A DNA stretch of 64,000 nt. Origin: Acidobacteriota bacterium. Lineage in GTDB: Bacteria; Acidobacteriota; Blastocatellia; RBC074. The notes beneath the pieces are model-generated. The model saw only the letters and a list, made by a program, of their open reading frames with translations. It did no database searches and was not told the origin of the DNA. The translations under genes were made by a program, and so were the position numbers. The DNA lies in assembly GCA_016715865.1 (NCBI GenBank), contig JADJXM010000020.1, positions 32,642 through 96,641 on the forward strand, given 5' to 3'. This document shows, one piece after another, positions 34,132-42,331 of the stretch; position 1 is the stretch's first letter; each line of letters starts with the position of its first letter.

Positions 34132-36303
34132 CTACTGATTAAAGCTGCTGTCAATTTCTTTAAACGCTCTGGCCAGGACTGTTTTTATATCAACTTTCTT
34201 GTTTGAGACGACCGCCTGTAATGCTCCAAACAGTATTCTGGCGACAGTACGGTACTCGGTAAAAAGTGTACGGCTTTTTGCGCCGGGGAAGTACATTGAT
34301 CTGATCTTGTTGTAGGTCTTATTGGTGCCATAGCAGATCGTATCGCCGTACAACTCGTAAAATTTCTCGACCACCGGAAGTTCGACGCCTGATAATGCCC
34401 TTTCGGTAATCTTTCTTGAGGTCATGAGATTGTTTATAATATCGATCCCGAGTTCTATATTTTCCGAGTTATTCTGTATCATGAGGTACCACTCTCCAAG
34501 ACCCGAGTGACGCTGCTCTGATTCTTTATCCGGGGCAGCCTGCCTTTCACTATAGGCCTCAGATACAGGCAGCCTTGCGACATCAAACATGGCCCCTTTG
34601 TCAAACTTCACTTTCAGTTTTGTTTGCTTCTTATTTAATCTGGTCAGGACATCTATCCATGTGGAGTACCAATGCCGGGCAAATATCCAATCGGTTTTAT
34701 TGTGAAAATCGGGATCGACGCTGGAGCCCTCGGGAACAATTTTCAGCTCATGAATCCAGGCGTGCAGGCGTTTTATCGCCAGATAGAAATCATTGAAAGA
34801 TTCAGGGTGATCGAACCTGACACGAAGTATTTTATCCTCATCAAATTCCGTAAACCAAAATGAACCGTGTGACCATCCCAATTCCAAAGCAGTTATTAAC
34901 AAAGTGTCATATGTTCTGGTTTCTATCAGAAGCGGATGCGGTCTTTTCCTGTTTTGCAGTTTCAGACATATCATCTCAAGCTCTTCCCAGGTCTCAGGTG
35001 GCATAAAGTTATTGTCCGAATCATTGATAATATCCTCGCGATAGACCAGCATCCCGACATTCCCCATTTGAGGAACAGCCAGATATAGATCCTTCCCCTC
35101 ATCATCCTTCTCCTCATAGATGGCGGATTTCAAATCTTTGATCTCAGGTATAATCGATGTCGGTTTATCAGTTTCCTCAGACAATGAAAACAACTTCAGC
35201 CTGTCAGCAGGTATCTTGTATAGAAGTTTAGCGCTTTTTAAAACTTCGACCCAGTACTCATCTACATGTGAAACGAGCATTGGGTGGCGCGGTGGAATTC
35301 TTTTCTGATACCGACGCACAGCAAACATTCTTTGCAGAAAAGGTCGAGTAAACTCCTGTACTTCAACTCCTGGGTACGATAAAGGGAAATCCAGTCTTCG
35401 AATATTCTGTATAACATCATACTGAGGTCGATTCTCATAGAAAAGAGAGACTAGACCCTGTGCGGCGTATGTCGGGAAAAATTCTATACCCTGATCCGAA
35501 ACAAATTCATAACATAATGGCCTGCGATGGGTATGAAGTCCGCGACCTTTTATGACCTGGCAGAATAATAGATCTTCTTTCCAGTCAACAGTCATTTCGG
35601 GTGCGAGATGCACCGGGTATTTTGGAGACTCCTTACGCAACTCGATAACCGTATCAGCAATATAACTTTCCGCATTCCTACTTACGCCGCCATTTGTATC
35701 TTCGGCGGTAAATATTACGGTGGGTTTCAGGTCCTGGCTGGACCACCATTCCTGAAATGAATTAAATATGGCAAGAAGCATTCTTCTGTCATCGTAACTG
35801 CGAAAATAATGCTGAGCGGCATAAATCATCGCGTCGAGGCTGTCGATCACAACAAACAATGGGCTATTAATGTCTTTTGTTATTCTTTTCCACAGCTCAG
35901 CAAGCAATTTGTCAAGATCTTCAGGATCAATTACGTTACGCCTGGTTTGCTGTTTATTCAAGGCTGCCCATTCGCCTATCAAATGACTCAAGTCAAATGA
36001 TTTCCAATATTTTATTTTATCAATAAAATCCTCGTAATTGGAGTATTTCGATGTGAAAAAAGATTTGATAATTCTATTGAGCGCGATCTCTGCCTTATTT
36101 TCGATACAGACGAATAACACATTACATTGAGTATTGTTGAAGTTCGAGGGATTTTCGAGAAGATTTTTTGCAATTTGAAATGCAAGAGTAGTTTTTCCTG
36201 TTCCAGGCTCGCCACGAAGTAAAATAAGAGACCCCGCGTCAAAGCCTTTTCCACCTAACAGATCATTCAGAGCGTCAATGCCGGTTGATATTCTATTATT
36301 CAT
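34132..36303 (-). CDS. KaiC/RAD55-like ATPase fused to a solute-binding-protein-like domain
   Basis: 723 aa with no signal peptide. Residues ~1-260 are a RecA-superfamily KaiC-like ATPase: STGIDALNDLLGGKGF, Walker A RGEPGTGKTTLAFQIAKNL (~30-45), Walker B SPLFVVIDSLDAMIYA, and KGRGLHTHRRPLCYEF, as in KaiC-like proteins. From ~300 the sequence resembles a type-1 (maltose-type) solute-binding protein: LYLAVPQMGNVGMLVYREDI, MPPETWEELEMICLKLQ, GEWYLMIQNNSENIELGIDI and VVEKFYELYGD. Such binding proteins are normally secreted, so a cytosolic fusion is unusual. It may couple ligand binding to ATPase-driven oligomer changes. Its role is not known to me. The membrane protein 33578-34075 is the likely partner. 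Confidence 0.8.
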   Translation of the reverse strand: MNNRISTGIDALNDLLGGKGFDAGSLILLRGEPGTGKTTLAFQIAKNLLENPSNFNNTQCNVLFVCIENKAEIALNRIIKSFFTSKYSNYEDFIDKIKYWKSFDLSHLIGEWAALNKQQTRRNVIDPEDLDKLLAELWKRITKDINSPLFVVIDSLDAMIYAAQHYFRSYDDRRMLLAIFNSFQEWWSSQDLKPTVIFTAEDTNGGVSRNAESYIADTVIELRKESPKYPVHLAPEMTVDWKEDLLFCQVIKGRGLHTHRRPLCYEFVSDQGIEFFPTYAAQGLVSLFYENRPQYDVIQNIRRLDFPLSYPGVEVQEFTRPFLQRMFAVRRYQKRIPPRHPMLVSHVDEYWVEVLKSAKLLYKIPADRLKLFSLSEETDKPTSIIPEIKDLKSAIYEEKDDEGKDLYLAVPQMGNVGMLVYREDIINDSDNNFMPPETWEELEMICLKLQNRKRPHPLLIETRTYDTLLITALELGWSHGSFWFTEFDEDKILRVRFDHPESFNDFYLAIKRLHAWIHELKIVPEGSSVDPDFHNKTDWIFARHWYSTWIDVLTRLNKKQTKLKVKFDKGAMFDVARLPVSEAYSERQAAPDKESEQRHSGLGEWYLMIQNNSENIELGIDIINNLMTSRKITERALSGVELPVVEKFYELYGDTICYGTNKTYNKIRSMYFPGAKSRTLFTEYRTVARILFGALQAVVSNKKVDIKTVLARAFKEIDSSFNQ

Positions 36304-36460
36304 ATTAGCTCCTAACCCAGATTTTACAGCGTTTCCGACAGGATAGTCTTCATGGCAAAATATTTAAGAAACTCAGGAGATGATGAAAGCAAAGTAGAAG
36401 CGACAAAGAGAGCTGCGTTACAACGGGAAACTTTACCAATGGCCGATCACTTACGAAATC

Positions 36461-37144
36461 CTACGGTTTCCCCAGCAGGTATGCGGCCATTCCGCCCGGG
36501 CGCCTGTCCGGATTTATCGAGAAAGCGCCGTAACAGAGCAATCTGAGAATTGGATCGGGGCGCAGGTGCCAGCTCGCCCAGGTCAGCGGAGAATCGCCGT
36601 TCATATCTTTGGCATCGAGCATTGCGCCGGCATCGAGAAGAAGCTTAATGGTCTCTTCGGAACCGAAGGCGGCGGCGCGGTGAAGCGAGGTCTCGGCCCT
36701 GGTTCTGCAGTCACGCATGAAACAGCCGGTTTCAACGGACGCCTTTGTCGTCAGGTTCGGATCGGCGCCGCCCTCGATCAGGACTTTGACGACCAGATCG
36801 TGCGCGAGTCGCCTGGTCGTGCAGAGGCTTGCGTGCAGCGGCGTCTCAGCGGTATCGGGCAGCGGATGGTTAACATCCGCGCCGTTTTCAATAAGGAACT
36901 GACAGAGCCGCCAGTGGCCGTGAAAGGCGGCGCCGTTGAGATCGAAGTTCTCTCCCAGCGATTCGAGCGTTTCGCCGTTGGCGAGCAGGAATTTAATGGC
37001 ACTGACATCGCCATAGTATGCGCACCATTGAATCAGCGAAACGCCGTTTTGGTCTGTCGCAGTTGCTGAATGGCCTTCCGAAAGCAGCTCGAAGATCAGG
37101 TCAGTCCGCCCGTTTGCAATTCGATCCAGCATTGTGTTCATCAT
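36461..37144 (-). CDS. ankyrin-repeat protein
   Basis: 227 aa. Successive ankyrin repeats are easy to see: GVSLIQWCAYYGDVSAIKFL LANG, NLTTKASVE then TSLHRAAAFGSEETIKLLLD, and AMLDAKDMNGDSPLTWASWH. Each has the alpha-alpha-hairpin pattern (LHxAAxxGxxExVKLLLxxGA). There is no enzyme domain, signal peptide or membrane segment, so it is a cytosolic binding protein. The C-terminus (GAFSINPDRRPGGMAAYLLG) is duplicated in two truncated copies at 26647-26745 and 33449-33580. This points to a family multiplied in the genome and then lost. No clear operon partner: the upstream side holds a palindromic repeat and the downstream side the KaiC-SBP promoter region. Confidence 0.88.
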   Translation of the reverse strand: MMNTMLDRIANGRTDLIFELLSEGHSATATDQNGVSLIQWCAYYGDVSAIKFLLANGETLESLGENFDLNGAAFHGHWRLCQFLIENGADVNHPLPDTAETPLHASLCTTRRLAHDLVVKVLIEGGADPNLTTKASVETGCFMRDCRTRAETSLHRAAAFGSEETIKLLLDAGAMLDAKDMNGDSPLTWASWHLRPDPILRLLCYGAFSINPDRRPGGMAAYLLGKP

Positions 37145-37179
37145 TTTTGATTACTTTTTTGTAACTGCTCAGCCTTCAG

Positions 37180-37345
37180 AGCAAAAAGAGATTAAACGCC
37201 AAGGCGCCGGGATGGCCAGGAATATTATAGGCTTTGAAAGAACCAGTCCTATTCAATGCGCTATTTGCCAGAGTGGAAAATAATTCGAACATCGGTTGCC
37301 TTTACCTTCCTGGCTATCCTGGCGCCTTGGCGTTTCAATCTTTCT
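37180..37345. repeat. palindromic MITE-like element (CGCCAAGGCGCC arms)
   Basis: The left arm AAACGCCAAGGCGCCGGGAT with GGCCAGGAA is matched in reverse by TTCCTGGCTATCCTGGCGCC with TTGGCGTTTC. The arms are about 35 bp with a few mismatches, and about 95 bp lies between them. It contains no coding sequence. Similar CTTGGCGT strings occur at 26770-26850. It could be a non-autonomous transposable element or a structured intergenic repeat between the ankyrin and alpha/beta hydrolase genes. Confidence 0.7.
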
Positions 37346-37387
37346 TTGCCACCTTTGCGGCCTTTGCGATTGAATAGTTGAAATAGA

Positions 37388-38212
37388 TCAATCGGCCAGC
37401 GTTTCGAAGCGCGGCAGAGGAACGTCGAGCATGACGCGGTTCCAGTGCCGGTAGTAGGCCACTGTCGCACGATAAGCGCTGTGCGAGCGGACTACGGTTT
37501 TGCAATCGACGACGAAGACCTCGGGGCATTCGGTTTCGATGATCCGTGGGCGCTGAGGTCCCTTGTAGCCGAGTGCGCGGTCGAATTCGAGCGCGTCTCC
37601 GATTCTGTAGCCGATTTTGAGCACCTTATCCTTTTCAGTGTGGTAGACGAAGCACCTGCGGCAGAGTTCGAGCGCCTTGTTGAGTTCCCTGCCCGGTTCG
37701 AGCGATTCGTCATCGATAGCGGCCGCGGTCATCATCAGGTTATCGATGTAGCCATCCGTTCCGCCGGCAAGGGTCTGGAGCGCGACGCGGGCTCCGAGGC
37801 TGTGAGTCTGGACATCGACGGTGCGGGCGTTGCTTGTGGCCAGTTCAAGCAGGTGGCGAAACCGGCCGGCGGAGCGGTTGGCATAAGGCACGGCCGGGAA
37901 ATAACCGAGTACGGTCTCGAATCCGGGCCAGACGAACCCGAGCACCAATTGATAACCCGTGGCGCCCATCAGATCGTGATCGATCAGGCCTTTCAGAACA
38001 CGCTGGTACGATTCGGCAACATTTTTGAGCGAGCTCCTGAATCCATGTATAAGGATAAGGACGTGTTTGCCCTGCATCTGGCGGACCAGATTCGCTTCGT
38101 CGAGTTCTTCGTATTGATCGAGGCGGGGCAGGAAAGGGTAATTGCGAATGGCATTCACGTCTGAGAAACGGCGACTGTCTGTAAAATCATTGCGGCAACT
38201 GATCAGGATCAT
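37388..38212 (-). CDS. alpha/beta hydrolase of the DUF900 (esterase/lipase-like) family
   Basis: 274 aa, no signal peptide. HVLILIHGFRSSLKNVAESY gives the oxyanion strand-loop (HGFR). The nucleophile elbow is VDVQTHSLGARVALQTLAGG (T-H-S-L-G, Ser ~145). A later Asp in YHTEKDKVLKIGYRIGDALE and the His in VVRSHSAYRATVAYY complete a plausible triad. DUF900 proteins are esterase-like hydrolases, with the substrate unknown. The gene is divergent from the TIR-FGE gene with 270 bp between. That gap has no coding feature but must hold both promoters. Confidence 0.83.
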   Translation of the reverse strand: MILISCRNDFTDSRRFSDVNAIRNYPFLPRLDQYEELDEANLVRQMQGKHVLILIHGFRSSLKNVAESYQRVLKGLIDHDLMGATGYQLVLGFVWPGFETVLGYFPAVPYANRSAGRFRHLLELATSNARTVDVQTHSLGARVALQTLAGGTDGYIDNLMMTAAAIDDESLEPGRELNKALELCRRCFVYHTEKDKVLKIGYRIGDALEFDRALGYKGPQRPRIIETECPEVFVVDCKTVVRSHSAYRATVAYYRHWNRVMLDVPLPRFETLAD

Positions 38213-38485
38213 GGCTAAAGCTCCCTTTAAATCGCAACGTGCAGAGAAGGAACCGAAATTTCGGGAAGGTTATCTTATGTCGACGACAAGAGCAAGGTGA
38301 AAGCGAGTTGAGAGAAATGCGCCGGACGATGCCCTGCTGTCCTTCCCTGCCGGCTGGAGAAAAGCGGCACGGCTGTCTTCTCTTTCCAAATTCCGTCCAT
38401 CTGTATACACTTCCCGCAGCCAAAGGGCGCGATCTTGCGTCCCTTCGCCAGGTCTTCATCAACAACATACTGCTGGGTGTCATAT
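38213..38485. promoter_or_regulatory. divergent intergenic region
   Basis: About 270 bp separate the divergently transcribed DUF900 hydrolase gene and the TIR-FGE gene, so both promoters should lie here. No clear sigma-70 boxes or operator palindrome stand out. The plus-strand frame of the TIR gene stays open back to 38435, but the TIR fold starts exactly at ATG 38486. Confidence 0.35.
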
Positions 38486-39781
38486 ATGGCAGACATTTTT
38501 CTGAGCTATTCAAACGAAGATAGAGAGAGGGTTCGGCCGCTTGTCGAGGCGCTGGAGAGCCAGGGCTGGTCTGTCTGGTGGGACAGGAAGATTCCTCCCG
38601 GTAGTACATGGCACGATACGATTCAGGACTCTCTAAAGGAATCGAAATGTGTTGTTGTAGTCTGGTCCAGGATTTCTGTCGAATCAGAATGGGTCATCAT
38701 TGAAGCTGAGAAAGGGAAAGCTCGTCGAGCGCTTTTCCCTGTGTTTATTGATGATGTAGAGCCTCCGCTCAGTTTTACACTGATACAGGGCGTTCGTTTG
38801 ACAGACTGGGAAGGAGATACATCACACCCGGAGTTCAGGTCACTTACTTCATCCATCCGGGAAATATTTGGCAGAAAGCTATCCAAAAATAGTATTCTGT
38901 CGGTTAAGAGACCATCCCTATCCATTATTGCCTCGTATAACAGGATTTATATACTGATAGCTGCATTTTTAGTGGTCGCTGTAACCGTGTCTTTCCTGGT
39001 TTGGAAAACCGTCAATCAAAATCCGAAGAAAGTACTACCTTCCTACCCGACATCAGGCGCGACTCCAGCACCGCCGATGTCAACTAAAGAAGAGTCGGTC
39101 AATAGTGTGAAACTGGAAATGGTGGCCATTCAAGGCGGCAGTTTCATGATGGGGTCGGACAAGGATAAAGACGCACAACCCATCCACGAGGTGACGTTGA
39201 AGCCGTTCTACATTGGCAAATATGAGGTAACACAGGCTCAGTGGAAGGCGGTAATGGGCGACAGCACCAATCCCGCCAGTTTCAAAGGCGATACCATGCC
39301 CGTAGAAACCGTGTCATGGGACGATGCTATAGCGTTCTGCAAAAAGCTGTCAGAGATTACGGGCAATGAGTACCGATTGCCGACCGAAGCCGAATGGGAG
39401 TATGCAGCCAGGGCAGGTTCAACGGACGATTACTGCTTCGGCAACGATACAAACCTGCTGGGTGAGTTTGCATGGTATAACGAAAACTCAGATGGCAGGA
39501 CTCACCCTGTTGGACATAAGAAACCGAACGCCTGGGGCTTGTACGATATGCATGGCAATGTGTGGGAATGGTGTGAGGACTTTTATCACGAAAACTATGA
39601 AGGTGCGCCGATAGATGGCTCAGCCTGGGTGACGAACGGAGACAGCAAATATCGTCTCTTGCGGGGCGGGTCGTGGTATGTCAATCTTGGCGACGCGCGG
39701 GCCGCCTATCGTAACAGCAACTATCCGAACCTTCACCACGGCGATGGCGGTTTTCGCATAGTATGCAGGGTTATTAAATGA
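38486..39781 (+). CDS. TIR - transmembrane - FGE/C-type-lectin-fold protein
   Basis: 431 aa from ATG 38486. Residues 1-130 are a TIR domain: MADIFLSYSNEDRERVRPLV, WSVWWDRKIPPGSTWHDTI, and CVVVVWSRISVESEWVIIE. The Glu four residues after Trp69 (Glu73) sits where NAD-cleaving TIRs have their catalytic Glu. A transmembrane helix follows (~152-172, YILIAAFLVVAVTVSFLVW). Residues ~205-431 are an FGE-sulfatase/C-type-lectin fold: MVAIQGGSFMMGSDKDKDAQ, YRLPTEAEWEYAARAG, LYDMHGNVWEWCED. The Cys pair of true formylglycine-generating enzymes is absent from the RGGSWYVNLGDARAAYRN end. That end resembles a retroelement variable region instead. Its stop overlaps the next gene (ATGA). Confidence 0.87.
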   Translation: MADIFLSYSNEDRERVRPLVEALESQGWSVWWDRKIPPGSTWHDTIQDSLKESKCVVVVWSRISVESEWVIIEAEKGKARRALFPVFIDDVEPPLSFTLIQGVRLTDWEGDTSHPEFRSLTSSIREIFGRKLSKNSILSVKRPSLSIIASYNRIYILIAAFLVVAVTVSFLVWKTVNQNPKKVLPSYPTSGATPAPPMSTKEESVNSVKLEMVAIQGGSFMMGSDKDKDAQPIHEVTLKPFYIGKYEVTQAQWKAVMGDSTNPASFKGDTMPVETVSWDDAIAFCKKLSEITGNEYRLPTEAEWEYAARAGSTDDYCFGNDTNLLGEFAWYNENSDGRTHPVGHKKPNAWGLYDMHGNVWEWCEDFYHENYEGAPIDGSAWVTNGDSKYRLLRGGSWYVNLGDARAAYRNSNYPNLHHGDGGFRIVCRVIK

Positions 39782-41187
39782 AAAAAATACTGACAGCTGC
39801 TGCACTGACCATGACGATCCTGATGATCACAACTTCAGCACAGACGCCGAATCTTGAGGGCATGTGGGAGGGCACGCTGAATGTCGGTGGATCCTCGCTC
39901 AGACTGCTCTTCAAGATCTCGAAGTCGCAGGACGGATCACTTACTGCGCAGTTGGACAGTCCGGATCAGGGAGCCTTCGGGCTTCCAGTCGATGCCGTCA
40001 CTGTCGACGGCAATTCGGTGCGATTCGAGATGAAGAGGTTCGCCGCTTCATATGAAGCGAAGCTCAACCCTGGGTTCACCGAGATGAGCGGGAACTGGAT
40101 GCAGGGAGGGCTCGAGCTGCCGCTGGTCATGAAGCGCACCGAGAAAGAGACAAAACCCAACCGCCCGCAGGAGCCTCAGAAGCCATATCCATACAACGAT
40201 GAAGAGGTCTCATACGAAAATAAGAAGGCCGGAATCAGGATCGCCGGCACACTGACCACTCCGCGCGACAAGGGGCCCTTCCCGGCAGTCATCCTGATCA
40301 CCGGTTCGGGACCTCAGGACCGCAACGAGTCCATCTTCGGCCACAAGCCGTTCATGGTTCTGGCCGATCATCTGACGCGGCTGGGAGTGGCGGTTCTGAG
40401 GGTCGATGATCGCGGCGTAGGAGGCTCGACCGGCAATATCAGCACCGGGACCACGGAAGATTTCACCGAAGACGTTCTGGCAGGAGTCGAATTCCTCAAA
40501 TCCCGCAAGGAGATCGACCCGAAAAAAATTGGTTTAATCGGCCATAGCGAGGGAGGAATCGTCGCGCCGCTCGTGGCGACGAAATCCGCGGACATAGCCT
40601 TTATCGTCATGATGGCCGGGACCGCACTGCCGGGTGAAGAGATACTCTACCTGCAGGGCGCTCTGATCGCGAAAGCCGCGGGATTGAGCGATAAGAAGAT
40701 CGGCGAAAACAGAAAGGTCCAGGAGCGCATCTTCGCCATCCTGAAATCAGAGAAGGAACCGAAAGAGGCAGAGAAGAAGTTCAACTCGTTTCGCGAGGAA
40801 ACAGTCGCCGGAATGACCGAAGAGCAGAAGAAGGCGGGGGCGGACAAGATTCTCGAATCCCAGCTAAGGAGCGTCAATACGCCTTGGTTTCGCTTCTTCA
40901 TAACATATGATCCGAAACCTGTTTTGACCAGAGTCAAGATTCCAGTGCTTGCGATAAACGGCGAGCGCGATCTCCAGGTCCCTCACAAGGAAAACCTCGC
41001 AGCCATCGAATCGGCGCTGAAGGCCGGAGGCAACAAGGATTTCACAGTGATCATGCTGCCCGAACTCAACCACCTTTTTCAGAAGGCCGTAACGGGATCT
41101 CCGAGCGAATACGCGACGATCGAGGAGACCATCTCTCCCCTCGCGCTGAAGACCATTTCAGACTGGATCATCAAACGCGTTCGTTGA
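39778..41187 (+). CDS. secreted alpha/beta hydrolase with N-terminal beta domain
   Basis: 469 aa. The signal peptide (ILTAAALTMTILMITTSAQ) precedes a beta-barrel-like domain (~22-130: LEGMWEGTLNVGGSSLRLLF, then MSGNWMQGGLELPLVMKR). The hydrolase domain (~145-469) has ITGSGPQDRNESIFGHKPF, nucleophile KIGLIGHSEGGIVAPLVATK (Ser in G-H-S-E-G), acid in VLAINGERDLQVPHKEN and His in VIMLPELNHLFQKAV. The family acts on esters or peptides outside the cell. Its ATG overlaps the stop of the TIR-FGE gene, so the two are translated together, an odd pairing of a membrane TIR protein with an exported hydrolase. Confidence 0.85.
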   Translation: MKKILTAAALTMTILMITTSAQTPNLEGMWEGTLNVGGSSLRLLFKISKSQDGSLTAQLDSPDQGAFGLPVDAVTVDGNSVRFEMKRFAASYEAKLNPGFTEMSGNWMQGGLELPLVMKRTEKETKPNRPQEPQKPYPYNDEEVSYENKKAGIRIAGTLTTPRDKGPFPAVILITGSGPQDRNESIFGHKPFMVLADHLTRLGVAVLRVDDRGVGGSTGNISTGTTEDFTEDVLAGVEFLKSRKEIDPKKIGLIGHSEGGIVAPLVATKSADIAFIVMMAGTALPGEEILYLQGALIAKAAGLSDKKIGENRKVQERIFAILKSEKEPKEAEKKFNSFREETVAGMTEEQKKAGADKILESQLRSVNTPWFRFFITYDPKPVLTRVKIPVLAINGERDLQVPHKENLAAIESALKAGGNKDFTVIMLPELNHLFQKAVTGSPSEYATIEETISPLALKTISDWIIKRVR

Positions 41188-41241
41188 TGGGAGATATAGA
41201 GGCGGCAGAATTTGTGACATGACTCACTGATCAGATTCGTA

Positions 41242-41523
41242 AATACTCTGCAAACTAAATTTTCGGGCATTTAAATTCGGAAGAAATTAATCGCAAAGAC
41301 CGCAAAGGGGCAAAGAATTAATCGCAAAGGCCGCAAAGGGGCAAAGATATACAGGGAAGATCAGTGTTCGAATTATATCCAATGGGCAATAATCCGGATA
41401 TTCATATCACCAAAAAATCTTTGCTCCTTTGCGGCCTCTGCGATTAATTATTTGCACCTTTGCGGTCTTTGCGATTAATTTCTTCCGAATTTAAATGCCC
41501 GAAAATTTAGTTTGCAGAGTATT
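41242..41523. repeat. 282 bp palindromic MITE-like element
   Basis: The left end AATACTCTGCAAACTAAATT, TTCGGGCATTTAAATTCGGA, AGAAATTAATCGCAAAGACC is repeated almost perfectly in reverse at the right end, giving terminal inverted repeats of about 70 bp. Inside them, a further pair (ATCGCAAAGGCCGCAAAGGG and its near-complement CCTTTGCGGCCTCTGCGAT) makes the element almost wholly palindromic, with a ~70 bp unique centre. It has no coding capacity. No target-site duplication is obvious at its edges. Confidence 0.85.
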
Positions 41524-41533
41524 GAATAGTGAT

Positions 41534-41557
41534 ACGGGCGTCAAATTGACGCCCCGT
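41534..41557. promoter_or_regulatory. short perfect palindrome
   Basis: GGGCGTCAAATTGACGCCC (41536-41554) has two 9-bp arms around one A. It lies just after the palindromic element and ~200 bp ahead of the small gene at 41751. It has no T-run, so it suits a dimeric regulator's operator or a weak stem-loop rather than an intrinsic terminator. The rest of 41555-41750 has no gene. Confidence 0.35.
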
Positions 41558-41750
41558 AAAAGGTTATTTCTTCCCGTACAGCGAGGGAAATTAAAGACGC
41601 TCAGCCAGACGCTTGGAAGACGATCCCGTGACGCCCGATCAATATAATGGTCCGGGTTGAACCCGTGTATTTCAGGAACTTCAATAATAAACGGGACGCG
41701 CCGGCCACAAAACCGGTGATTCCCGGATCGACCTGATGCCAGGATGCCCA

Positions 41751-41999
41751 ATGGACTCGCTGAACACTGAAAGTCACTCATTCGTCATAAAAATCCAGCT
41801 CGAGGCCGGTGATGGTGGAAGAGACAAGCTTCTTCTGCGCGGCCATATCACTCACGTCTCGACTGGAGAACGGCGATATTTCAATAATCTCGCAGAGATC
41901 AGCAATTTCATCTCAGATCGCCTCGGCCTTCGCCAGGGTCTCCATCACAGGCTGCTGGGAATGATCGGCAGGCTGCTCCGTCAGAATCCCCGCTCCTGA
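41751..41999 (+). CDS. small conserved hypothetical protein
   Basis: 82 aa from ATG 41751, preferred over 41736 because AGGA sits 8 bases upstream. The core HSFVIKIQLEAGDGGRDKLL, then RGHITHVSTGERRYFNNLAE and ISNFISDRLG, follows a pattern I have seen in short uncharacterised proteins: HSFxVKIWLE ... WRGHITHVPSGERRY ... FI. No enzyme motif is visible. It precedes the BTAD regulator gene on the same strand. The stretch 42000-42331 between them has no gene I can support and may hold the regulator's promoter. Confidence 0.65.
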   Translation: MDSLNTESHSFVIKIQLEAGDGGRDKLLLRGHITHVSTGERRYFNNLAEISNFISDRLGLRQGLHHRLLGMIGRLLRQNPRS

Positions 42000-42331
42000 A
42001 GATCCCGACCGGATATCATCTTTTTGTTGCAAAGATCTAATGACCGCTGATGCCATATCCGACCGCATTCACTTAACGGGAAGCACGAGATAGACTAGAA
42101 TGATCCGGTTCAACAGCCCATACATTGACAAAAAACTGACCAGAACATATTACCGGACTGGACACATGGCAGTTGCCCTCAGGTCAGGTTGATCGGGTCC
42201 ACGTGACAATCGATCAGCCGATCAGCCGTATCCCTTATTGATAATGCCCAGCCATCGGGACCTCGAATGGTTTTTCAATTGCGCTTGCCGCTGGACTCTC
42301 ACACCAGTTCAAGCTGAGGAGGCAGCCATCC

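Noticed and set aside
38486..39781. Calling the FGE-like domain a sulfatase-activating enzyme
   Set aside because: The active-site Cys residues of true formylglycine-generating enzymes are not present in the C-terminal segment.
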